Part shown: positions 56,237 to 64,000 of the stretch, piece by piece | Numbering within the stretch: the first letter of the stretch is position 1 | Layout: the number at the start of each line of letters is the position of its first letter | DNA from: Marinagarivorans cellulosilyticus | GTDB taxonomy: Bacteria > Pseudomonadota > Gammaproteobacteria > Pseudomonadales > Cellvibrionaceae | Reading direction: 5' to 3' | Assembly (NCBI RefSeq): GCF_021655555.1 | Contig: NZ_AP023086.1 | Span: forward strand, 4,680,685-4,744,684 | DNA length: 64,000 nt | Translations under genes and position numbers: made by a program | The notes under the pieces: model-generated | Databases searched by the model: none | Seen by the model: the letters and a program-made list of their open reading frames with translations, nothing else | Told to the model about the DNA's origin: nothing

Positions 56237-57577
56237 TTAAAACTCCCAGCGCCCGCCTAGGCTCCAGCCACTTTGATCGTACGCATCGTATTGGCTTATT
56301 TGGTGGTAGTTAATAAAGCCCGAAAATCCATGCATAAACATGGCGCCCAAGCCAATATCGATGCTTAGCTGGTGTTTATCCTCGGTAGCGGGGATTAGCA
56401 ATGACCACTGGCCATCAAAATTCACGCCCTGCCCGCTTTGCTTGCTATCGATACAGTAATCCGATGCCAAAGTTAACTGCGGCATTAATACGCCCCAATT
56501 AAAGTTAAACGCGTAGTTACCGTAAAGGCTGAGTACGCCACTCAGGTGGCTTTTGCTGTGGTCGTCATAGTAGATGGCACCGCTTTCGTTGCTCGCGCTA
56601 AAGCTATCCACGGTATTGCGGCGATATTTTAGGCTGGCACCGGGCATTATCTGCCAAGCCTGCCCGGTCAATGCATACTCGCCTTTAATTAAAGCAAACT
56701 GCGCATCGGCATCTACCGCCAGTGCCTTGGCGGTATCGAACTCTGCCGTGCTGTAGCCCATTTGCATTTCACCTAACCAACGGCCAGCGCGCAAGCTTGT
56801 GAAGGCCAATAAGGATTTTTCGTCCATATTCCACGCATCGCCAGCGCTATTAGCCGTGGATGCTTGCTCCCCATCGCTGTAGCCCAAAGCGCCGCCGACT
56901 AACCACTGGCTATTGATATTAAAATCGGCACCTAGGGTTGCCCCTGCAACATCGGCGCCTACTTCGCCACCCAATTTAGAATCTATACTTTGGCGATTTA
57001 AACTGACAAACACGCCGCCTAAAGGCAAGGTATCGTCACCGGCTGCGCCACCTTGCGGCGCAGTCCAATAGGCTAAATCGCCACCAATAGTACTGCCCGC
57101 TTGGCGCAGTTTAAGGAATTGACTAATAGAACGGCTATGGCCATCAAGGGCAGCGGCGGCTGAATACATTAACTGGTTAATGGGCGCTACATCATCAAGA
57201 CTGGAGCTATCCAACGCGGATTCGGATTCGGGGTCGATAAAATCGATGGTAACCAGACCTCGATCCAACTCCAAAGAATCATCAACGACAGAATAGACAA
57301 ATGTGACCCTACCAACAAAGTCTTCGAAGGGTTTTATTTCAAGCATTCCATCAACACTAAAATCAATAAAAATATTTGATGAAGAACCCAAGGCGCCAAG
57401 TAATAACACCCCCTCACCAGTATCATTCGCGAGTACGTTAAGAGTAACCACTTCGTTCTTTAAGGCCACCACATTATCGGGGTTGGCTGTAGGCGCGGCT
57501 AAGCAGGTGCTGGCAACGACTAGCCCCACAAAAATTGACAACAAACGGGGTAGAATACCTTTACAGAAGCTATACAT
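56237..57577 (-). CDS. Ig/cadherin-like domain plus autotransporter-type beta-barrel, paralogue 3
   Basis: A 446-residue protein with signal peptide (FVGLVVASTCLAAPTANPD). The Ig-like module is almost the same as in the gene at 53817 (VVALKNEVVTLNVLANDTGE, VLLLGALGSSSN). The barrel includes GATLGADFNINSQWLVGGAL, MPGASLKYRRNTVDSFSASN and a C-terminal LGGRWEF ending in Phe. It is a recent duplicate of paralogue 2 in the N-terminal part while the barrel has diverged more. It has its own terminator. Confidence 0.75.
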   Translation of the reverse strand: MYSFCKGILPRLLSIFVGLVVASTCLAAPTANPDNVVALKNEVVTLNVLANDTGEGVLLLGALGSSSNIFIDFSVDGMLEIKPFEDFVGRVTFVYSVVDDSLELDRGLVTIDFIDPESESALDSSSLDDVAPINQLMYSAAAALDGHSRSISQFLKLRQAGSTIGGDLAYWTAPQGGAAGDDTLPLGGVFVSLNRQSIDSKLGGEVGADVAGATLGADFNINSQWLVGGALGYSDGEQASTANSAGDAWNMDEKSLLAFTSLRAGRWLGEMQMGYSTAEFDTAKALAVDADAQFALIKGEYALTGQAWQIMPGASLKYRRNTVDSFSASNESGAIYYDDHSKSHLSGVLSLYGNYAFNFNWGVLMPQLTLASDYCIDSKQSGQGVNFDGQWSLLIPATEDKHQLSIDIGLGAMFMHGFSGFINYHQISQYDAYDQSGWSLGGRWEF

Positions 57578-57730
57578 TTACCAACCCTATTAAAGTGTTA
57601 CTTGGCGAATAGTCATGAAGACTTTTTAATAAATGGGCTGCAGTTTAACCAAAATGTATACCTGTTAACAGTATAAAAAGCGCGCACCATATAAATAGCT
57701 TTTCAGGCTGCACAATAGTAATACAAAAAA

Positions 57731-57748
57731 GCCGCGCAATAGCGCGGC
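57731..57748. terminator. Rho-independent terminator after pilE
   Basis: GCCGCGC (57731-57737) pairs with GCGCGGC (57742-57748), flanked by AAAAAA and TTTTTT. It is the end of the pilW-X-Y1-E transcript. Confidence 0.9.
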
Positions 57749-57757
57749 TTTTTTGGG

Positions 57758-58210
57758 CTACCAGCATATATCGGTGGTATCGGCCCCGCCCTCACTTTCG
57801 GCAGTTTGCCGCAGAGTTTGATCAATCGAAAAAGTGCGGCAGTCCTCGTCGCGTAACTGGGCGCCAACTGCCGTTGCAGTAATGGTAAACGTACTACAAG
57901 GCTCTGCATCGCAATCCTCAAGGGTGATGTTGTACCAACCTTCAGGGGACGCTGCGCCACCCATTCCATCAAGCGTTGCCGAATAGGTAGAGTCTTGAAA
58001 AAAATGCCGCTCCTGCAGTGTGGCTATTCGCGTTAAAGTTTCTCTGGCATCCACCCGGCGGCTACGTTCTATATAGTCCTGGTACGAAGGTAGCGCTATG
58101 GCTGCCAATATGGCGATAATCACCACAACGATCATCACCTCTATTAGCGTAAAACCGCGACTACCGAAATTATAGCCAGCCCTTACTTTATTGTTTATGC
58201 CTACTACCAC
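57758..58210 (-). CDS. pilE: Type IV minor pilin PilE
   Basis: A 150-residue type IV pilin-like protein. After an 18-residue leader ending in Gly it has the prepilin site G/FTLIEVMIVVV with Glu at +5, a hydrophobic helix (IIAILAAIALPSYQDYIERS) and a C-terminal pair of cysteines (EDCRTF and ICW). RVDARETLTRIATLQERHF is typical of PilE minor pilins of the Pseudomonas fimU-pilVWXY1E cluster. The start appears to be a GTG at 58210, overlapping the pilY1 stop. PilD would process it in the inner membrane. Confidence 0.9.
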   Translation of the reverse strand: MVVGINNKVRAGYNFGSRGFTLIEVMIVVVIIAILAAIALPSYQDYIERSRRVDARETLTRIATLQERHFFQDSTYSATLDGMGGAASPEGWYNITLEDCDAEPCSTFTITATAVGAQLRDEDCRTFSIDQTLRQTAESEGGADTTDICW

Positions 58211-61200
58211 GGAATTGTTACCTCACGCCAGGAATGTCTTTGTGATGGAATATTAAAGTCCAACTTCGGAAGCTCTATTGTTTCAGACTTAGAACCCACG
58301 GCAATTAGATTTGCGGGGTCGTTAATATCCACCCCACCACCTTCGATTACAATAGGTAGGATAACTTCATCTACCGTTTTAGTATTATTGTTCAGCGAAA
58401 AGTCGGTGCTCGCAGTATGCGCTTTGCTGACGTAAGGGGAATACACGCCAGAGCGCATATCAAATAGGTACACGTAACCTAAATCACCATTGACATCACA
58501 GCTGGTTTCCGCCGCCGAGGGAATAGTTGTTGAAACATAAAGTGTTGAGGCCAAATAGCCCGTAATAGTGTGCTGGCGCTCATTGGGCCTAAAGGTTCTA
58601 ATCCAGCCATTAATGTTCTCGTCCTCACGAATATAGGCTCTTAAACCGTCAATATGGGTTAGGGCTTGGTTATTCACAGTTGGCGCGTTAGCAATATCCC
58701 CTTGCGTACTCACCCTTATACCTGTGGTAGGCACAAGGGTAGCCTCGGTAAACGTGGGTAAGGCCGCATTGGGAACAACGACGTTTTCATCCTCTTTTAG
58801 ACCGATATAAATATTATCACTATTCACCTCATCGGCATCGCTACGTGCAAAGTAGCGGCCTGTACCAGCAAAAACCCAATACACCTTATTGTTAATCACC
58901 GTTGTTGGGCGGGAGACTATGGGCTTACCTGCAGCAAACATTACTGAAGATGTAAGGCTTAGCTCGCCGCCGGTAAAAGTGACGGCCGCACGTACCAACT
59001 CGCCAGTGGGGTTAGCTTGTGTACCGGCGACGGTGCCAAAGTAAATTGCATCATCTCTAAAGTCTCTGTCCCAATCCATGCCGTTGATGGCGCCGATAAA
59101 AGCGTTATCGTCCAAAATGGTAATACGCGTAGGCGTTTGCAAGGTTGGCGGTGCAAACGCGGCCCCTGCGGCAATACCGGCATTGAACTTCATAGTAAAT
59201 AATCGGGGTTTTTCTATGGTGGCATCCGCCACAACTAAAGGGTTATTAGCCGGCAAATCTTCGATTTGGTAATTTAACTGCGCCGTGCGATCGGTTAATT
59301 GGTCGTAACCGCGCGGGCCAGAGCCAAATACCAAATACCAGCCACTTTCACCGCCCTCTTCTACCCTAATCACATCTGGCTCGCCGGTGGTAAAACCTAG
59401 CTGTTCGTGAGATATTTCGGCAATGACTTTAGGCTCGGACGCATAACGGTCGGTAATATCTAACACCACGTAGGCTGGGCGGGTGGTGATATCCACTACG
59501 TCGTCGCCATCAAGGTCTACTGGGTATTTACCGCCGCCCATACCAGTACCTACCACTAACACTGTACCCCAACCCCCAACATGGACCGCATCAGGAGTAA
59601 AAGCCTTAATGTCGAAGGTGCGCATATAACCATCAAAATAAGGCACATGCTGATAATTAGTATCGGCCAACCATTTTAAATGGGGCAAAAGGTTAAAAGG
59701 GATATAGCTCCAAAGCTCTTCCCCTAAAAAGCTTCCTTCTGCACCAGCAGTAAAACCATTGCCCGACGGGGCGCCCGCATTTAGCGCGTGAATCATGCCA
59801 TTGTTGCTAGCAACATAAACCACCTTACGCTTGTTTTTATAAAAATCTTGATAGTCTCGGTATGTGCCGTCATTAAACTCGGACCAGTAGGTGTAATCTG
59901 GCACTCCCTGAATTACTGGGCTGGTTAAAATGTCACCCAGCAAGTAAGTTTTTTCCACCAAGGTTCGCGAGCGGTAGACAGGATCATCGGGATTCTCCTT
60001 AGGGTGGTCAGGATACTCCTTTCCCTGAATATAGCTAATTAACTTATCGGGGGCTTCATCCGTCAACAGTTTACTCAGGTCCCCCGTAAAGGCCTGCTCC
60101 TCAAAACGCACCGTATCGGCGGTTGTTGACGATACTAGGTCGGTATTGCCATCGGCAGGTAGTGCCTTTAGTTGACTGGTGTAAATATTACGCTCACTTG
60201 GCAGCTTGGCATTTAGCGTATCGGTTGTGGACCAAATATAATTAATATCATCAACCGTTGCGTTTACAGCCTGCTCCTCATCTTCATCAATACCATACCG
60301 CAGCACTATAGGGTTACCATCGGCATCGGTATCGGATGTGATTTTTACGATAAGGTCATCGCCATCTAGCACTTTGTTTAGGTTAGTGTCTTCCCTTAAG
60401 CGCTTTTGACCATCGAAAAACAATGCGCCTATTTGGCCTACCCAGGTCACGGTGGCGCCACACTCTGCCGCGGCGGAGGATTCGCGCTTGGCGTAATACA
60501 CCGTATGCAAATACAAACCGCCGGCGCCATCGGTAGCGGCGGCCTCGCCACCACCACTAGGGGTAGTGGGACCAATGGTGCTAATAACGCGCTCTAGATC
60601 TTGCTCCAACTGGCCAGGGTCATTATTGTTAACAAATTTGCCGCACGAGGCTTTGGCGGCATATTCAATAGGCGACGCTAAAGCCTTGGTCGTCGGCGGT
60701 ATAACACCAATCGGATACTCACTAGGGTTACCATCATCATTATTAATACCACAGCCGGTATAATGATCCCCTCGGTCTTGGTTCCCCTCATAAACCCTTG
60801 CACCAGTCCGGCCAATACACCCATAACTGTTAAAACCATTGATACCAGATTGGATATAAATGCCATCTGCACCCGCTCCGGAAACAACATAACCAAAACC
60901 TAAGCGGTCAGCCGTCGACTGGCCAATGACTTCCGTTTTAATCTCTAATATTGTTTGGCCTAGATTGTTAGCGGCTAAGCCATAAGTAATCAAGCCGTGC
61001 ATATCTTGGTCAAAATCGCCACCCTGTTCGCTATCTTCCCAGTTAACATAAAAGGTACCACTACTTCTGTCTGCGGCCATACTAATGACCCGAAAATCCA
61101 CTAGGGCGCAAATGTTTTTCACGGAGTGATCGCCGCTACCGTAACGCCCTCGGTTTTCGCAATAGGGGGATATCACAATACCATCACCCAAACTCACTTG

Positions 61201-63036
61201 CGGCAACGCGGCCGACAATTGAACCCCGTGGGTGCGAATGGTTTGGTTGCCCTCTAGGGTAGCGTTAATATCATTATCGTCAGCCTCTAGCTTAGACACA
61301 AAACGGGCTAAGCCGGCAATATTCCAAGAGCCTTCTTTACGCGGGGCATCGGGACAGGCACCTTGGGCACCCGACAAATCATTAAGCTCTTTTACGCTAC
61401 AAGCATCATTATTGGTAACATCGCTGTTACCCACAAAATAACGTCCGCCTACGCCTTGCTCTGTACCCACAGTGTTGGTACGGCTGGTAATATCTGCCAA
61501 GGTTGGGTTACCTTTAATACCCTCTCGAAAATCACCAATGTCGCTATCGAATGTTTGCGCACCAGAATTTAAGCCCAATACATTCATATTGGCGCAAGCG
61601 TATTCGGGCTGTGTTACTGGCACCCAAGGGGCTACAGTAACGCCGGCAGGCCCGAAGGCTTCGTGGCCGTTATCAAGTGTCGCATCAACTGTAGGCGCTG
61701 CTGCACCCGCAAAATAGCGGTAACTTTCGGCTAGTATTTCCCCTATAGGGTTGCCCCAATCGGAGCATCGATCCGTAGCGGCAAGCGCACCTTCAGCATT
61801 ATCTAAAAATCTTGAACTCCCCCATTCGCAATTAAGGTTGTAAGACGTATCATCAACATTGGGAGCAAATTTCCAATGACTAATACGAAAGGAATCTAAA
61901 ATTTTAAAAATGGTGTCGCCGTCTTCAAATATGCCGTTGTCATTAATTTGATCGGCAATATCGTCAAAGTTTTTACGTAACACCCCCCCAGTTTTATTAT
62001 TGCTATAGCCTCCGGTCATTAATGCCCACTCAACATCGCCAGTCATACCGTATTTTTGCAGCAGACCCTCGGGTTTATAACCATTATTGTAGGCGGTACA
62101 GTTTTTTTGCTGTTCGATAAATAGGTTATCTGCGCAAACTTCTACTCGCACCTGAAGGTCGGCAATAACAGCTGTTGGAGAATTTGCCTCTGCATTAAAA
62201 TTTAAAGCTTGAAGTACAGCATCAACATCAATGCCTTGGTCATTTCTATAAGCTACCAAGGTTTCGCTAGTGTAATCGACGGCCCCGTCGTCGCCTCGTG
62301 TTATCTCGCCCTGCAACAAGCACTGGTGTCGTTCACCGGATGCCCAAAATGAATAGTTACCGCTGGCAATACGCATTAAAGGTTTGTTTGTATTATTAAC
62401 ACTGAGCTGCCCTAGCGTATGTTTAGTGGTATTACAAATTGTAATTTCGCCGGTATAAGGCGTAAGTTGGTTAATATCCGCCTTGTTATAATATTTAGCA
62501 AAACTGTGTGCATCGTTCGGTAAATAAGAACGCTCCAATATTGTATTGCTTGCCGTTTCTGTGGCTGGGTCGCGATAGCCGCCATAAAGGATAGAGCGCA
62601 AAATATCGATGCGCGTCATGGTCGCCCAGTTTAGGAAATTACCGCTCCAAGTACTGCCGTTACATAAATGGTTATTAGCTGAGGCCGCAATAGAAAACGC
62701 ATTATCGACACCGCTGTAACTGTAACAATGCTTGTTGCTAAAGTAGCCCGCATAATCTTGCGTATTGTCGTACGTGGTTTCTTCTAGATCTAAGCCACCA
62801 GACTTATCCAGATCGTCGTAGTCGGTGTAAGCCTTAAAATACAGCTGATGGTCATTCGACATTGCCAGCATTAATAGCGGTGCAACGCCTTGATCCAGCG
62901 AGCGCGGCAATGTGCTGTACTGGGCCATCGTTTGGGCATAGCTTAGTGACGCAACAAAAACGGAAAACAAACACCCTACAACGCTATGTTTGATCGCGTT
63001 AATAAAACGAAGTTTTGTTTGCATGGAATCGATCAT
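58204..63036 (-). CDS. pilY1: PilY1 family pilus tip/adhesin protein
   Basis: A 1610-residue exported protein, start ATG 63036 overlapping the pilX stop (ATGA); ATG 63024 is an alternative. The signal peptide is followed by LPRSLDQGVAPLLMLAMSND, the position where many PilY1 proteins have a von Willebrand A MIDAS motif (DxSxS); that motif is absent here. A DDLDKSGGLDLEETTYDN stretch nearby looks calcium-binding. The C-terminal half is the PilY1 beta-propeller (KVVYVASNNGMIHALNAGAP, VVGTGMGGGKYPVDLDGDDV), with the DxDxDxxxD calcium loop known to control pilus retraction in Pseudomonas. Acts with minor pilins at the pilus tip in assembly and surface sensing. Confidence 0.93.
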   Translation of the reverse strand: MIDSMQTKLRFINAIKHSVVGCLFSVFVASLSYAQTMAQYSTLPRSLDQGVAPLLMLAMSNDHQLYFKAYTDYDDLDKSGGLDLEETTYDNTQDYAGYFSNKHCYSYSGVDNAFSIAASANNHLCNGSTWSGNFLNWATMTRIDILRSILYGGYRDPATETASNTILERSYLPNDAHSFAKYYNKADINQLTPYTGEITICNTTKHTLGQLSVNNTNKPLMRIASGNYSFWASGERHQCLLQGEITRGDDGAVDYTSETLVAYRNDQGIDVDAVLQALNFNAEANSPTAVIADLQVRVEVCADNLFIEQQKNCTAYNNGYKPEGLLQKYGMTGDVEWALMTGGYSNNKTGGVLRKNFDDIADQINDNGIFEDGDTIFKILDSFRISHWKFAPNVDDTSYNLNCEWGSSRFLDNAEGALAATDRCSDWGNPIGEILAESYRYFAGAAAPTVDATLDNGHEAFGPAGVTVAPWVPVTQPEYACANMNVLGLNSGAQTFDSDIGDFREGIKGNPTLADITSRTNTVGTEQGVGGRYFVGNSDVTNNDACSVKELNDLSGAQGACPDAPRKEGSWNIAGLARFVSKLEADDNDINATLEGNQTIRTHGVQLSAALPQVSLGDGIVISPYCENRGRYGSGDHSVKNICALVDFRVISMAADRSSGTFYVNWEDSEQGGDFDQDMHGLITYGLAANNLGQTILEIKTEVIGQSTADRLGFGYVVSGAGADGIYIQSGINGFNSYGCIGRTGARVYEGNQDRGDHYTGCGINNDDGNPSEYPIGVIPPTTKALASPIEYAAKASCGKFVNNNDPGQLEQDLERVISTIGPTTPSGGGEAAATDGAGGLYLHTVYYAKRESSAAAECGATVTWVGQIGALFFDGQKRLREDTNLNKVLDGDDLIVKITSDTDADGNPIVLRYGIDEDEEQAVNATVDDINYIWSTTDTLNAKLPSERNIYTSQLKALPADGNTDLVSSTTADTVRFEEQAFTGDLSKLLTDEAPDKLISYIQGKEYPDHPKENPDDPVYRSRTLVEKTYLLGDILTSPVIQGVPDYTYWSEFNDGTYRDYQDFYKNKRKVVYVASNNGMIHALNAGAPSGNGFTAGAEGSFLGEELWSYIPFNLLPHLKWLADTNYQHVPYFDGYMRTFDIKAFTPDAVHVGGWGTVLVVGTGMGGGKYPVDLDGDDVVDITTRPAYVVLDITDRYASEPKVIAEISHEQLGFTTGEPDVIRVEEGGESGWYLVFGSGPRGYDQLTDRTAQLNYQIEDLPANNPLVVADATIEKPRLFTMKFNAGIAAGAAFAPPTLQTPTRITILDDNAFIGAINGMDWDRDFRDDAIYFGTVAGTQANPTGELVRAAVTFTGGELSLTSSVMFAAGKPIVSRPTTVINNKVYWVFAGTGRYFARSDADEVNSDNIYIGLKEDENVVVPNAALPTFTEATLVPTTGIRVSTQGDIANAPTVNNQALTHIDGLRAYIREDENINGWIRTFRPNERQHTITGYLASTLYVSTTIPSAAETSCDVNGDLGYVYLFDMRSGVYSPYVSKAHTASTDFSLNNNTKTVDEVILPIVIEGGGVDINDPANLIAVGSKSETIELPKLDFNIPSQRHSWREVTIPW

Positions 63037-63647
63037 TGTAAGTCCACCTTAACCATTGCTTGAGTCATTACTTCGGAACGGTCGCCCAGCCCTTTGGCTA
63101 TTGCTGTTATTCGATAAAGAGGCATATAAATTAATTCGTCATCACCCACTTCTTTATCATCAATTGTGCTTGTTAAGCCGCGTTCTTTTGGAATAAAACA
63201 TCGAAACTCAACGAGGTATTGCGTATCGATAGTTTTGTCATCGGCATTTTCATCGGCCCCAGCAGCCACTTTCACGTTGGCCATGGTCACGTAGTTAGTG
63301 GGATCGGTCCAAAACTCAGCAACGGTCACATCATCCTCTTTAAAAATACGGCAGGTTCTATAAGGGTCGTCAACTTCATACTCACCATTAAAACAATTGC
63401 CATTCGCGCACTCGGCAGTAAAACTTGTAGGAATTTCGTTCAGCGTTGGCGGGTTGTTAATAAGCCTTAATTCAATTGCACGCAGGGTAGATTCGGCCGC
63501 CTCAAAAGCCATGGCTCTATCGCGTGCACTGGCGATCATTTTCATTTCTAAATTGGTGCCACGCATGCCTGCTGCCCCCAATAAAGTCGCAACGGCTAAT
63601 AAAACTAAAGCAACAATTAAGGTTGCCCCCGACTGATAGCGCCTCAT
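63033..63647 (-). CDS. pilX: Type IV pilus minor pilin PilX
   Basis: A 204-residue PilX-type protein. The N-terminus MRRYQSGATLIVALVLLAVA has the PilX_N form (no canonical Glu5), followed by GAAGMRGTNLEMKMIASARD and AFEAAESTLRAIE. Two central cysteines (AECANGNC) could form a disulfide. It begins 3 bases after pilW and its TGA overlaps the pilY1 start. Minor pilins PilV, PilW and PilX prime pilus assembly with PilY1. Confidence 0.9.
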   Translation of the reverse strand: MRRYQSGATLIVALVLLAVATLLGAAGMRGTNLEMKMIASARDRAMAFEAAESTLRAIELRLINNPPTLNEIPTSFTAECANGNCFNGEYEVDDPYRTCRIFKEDDVTVAEFWTDPTNYVTMANVKVAAGADENADDKTIDTQYLVEFRCFIPKERGLTSTIDDKEVGDDELIYMPLYRITAIAKGLGDRSEVMTQAMVKVDLQ

Positions 63648-63650
63648 AAT

Positions 63651-64000
63651 TTACCCCTGATTCCTAACGCGAACAGTTGCTGTTGCAACTTTTCGAATAT
63701 AACCGTCGTCAGCACCATTACCCTCGCCGTCGCCCTCTGCTACCCCGTTCACTCGGCTATGGGAGCGCAACGTAAGCTCTAGACGTACAGCTATTGGGCT
63801 AACTTCGTTACCCACTGGCTCACTAAATACTGCGGCATCATTGCCAAGTGTGATTTGCATATCCTCCACGCCCACGGCCAGCTCTTCAGAGCGCGAAGAT
63901 ACCGTGGTGCCATCCATAATAATGACCTCTCGCATTAACGCGGGCATATCCTCGACTACGCTCGATATGCCGATGTAATAGGCATAAACAACAAGCGGCG
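63651..64000 (-). CDS. pilW: Type IV pilus minor pilin PilW, C-terminal part
   Basis: The frame is open to the right window edge, so the N-terminus lies outside. The visible 115 residues begin VVYAYYIGISSVVEDMPALM, with EELAVGVEDMQITLGND and a final RKVATATVRVRNQG, which are typical of the PilW C-terminus. Identity is supported by its place just upstream of pilX. Confidence 0.85.
   Translation of the reverse strand, partial: PLVVYAYYIGISSVVEDMPALMREVIIMDGTTVSSRSEELAVGVEDMQITLGNDAAVFSEPVGNEVSPIAVRLELTLRSHSRVNGVAEGDGEGNGADDGYIRKVATATVRVRNQG

Overview
The window looks like a chromosomal segment of a polysaccharide-degrading gammaproteobacterium of the Cellvibrionales type (Teredinibacter/Saccharophagus/Cellvibrio relatives). 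The reasons are the serine-rich linkers in secreted proteins, a GH9 cellulase-family enzyme, a GH6-like lipoprotein, carA-carB-greA, hrpA and a pilW-pilX-pilY1-pilE cluster, at intermediate G+C. The genus is inferred from gene content only.

Layout. Positions 1-25.8 kb are mostly housekeeping: a MOSC-domain fragment, alanine dehydrogenase, a YebC/YeeN-type protein, a zinc-ribbon methyltransferase, a DUF1552 plus cytochrome/DUF1592-type pair, small lipoproteins, an SMP-30 lactonase, a TauE/SafE permease, carA-carB-greA, a GH9 enzyme convergent with a porin, and HrpA. A possible RsmA/CsrA-titrating small RNA lies near 10.24-10.34 kb.

Positions 26.2-42.6 kb form an accessory island, almost all on the + strand. 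A membrane-anchored Ser/Thr kinase is translationally coupled to a lipoprotein with Sel1-like repeats and a caspase (C14) domain. Next come a 1025-residue multidomain protein with effector-like architecture, three small immunity-like genes (one a pentapeptide-repeat protein), two proteins with peptidoglycan-binding domains, a 1482-residue protein with a hydrophobic pore-former-like segment, and an exported leucine-rich-repeat protein. The arrangement suggests a contact-dependent or type VI-associated effector/immunity locus with its own kinase/caspase signalling pair. No secretion-machine core genes are in the window.

Positions 42.6-48.4 kb are a mobile-element graveyard. An IS1380-like element (5-bp target duplication TTTAT) is decayed and was invaded by an IS21-family element (6-bp duplication GAAGCT) and by an IS200-type element. 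A solo IS1380 end lies beside it, and a 59-bp mini-element with the same ends (duplication ATAAA) sits at 56.1 kb.

Positions 48.5-57.6 kb (- strand) hold a GH6-like lipoprotein whose expected catalytic Asp is His, three paralogous proteins made of one Ig/cadherin-like domain plus an autotransporter-type beta-barrel, and an unrecognised two-gene unit between two of them. Positions 57.7-64 kb (- strand) are type IV pilus minor-pilin genes in the order pilW (cut by the window edge), pilX, pilY1, pilE, with overlapping or nearly overlapping junctions.
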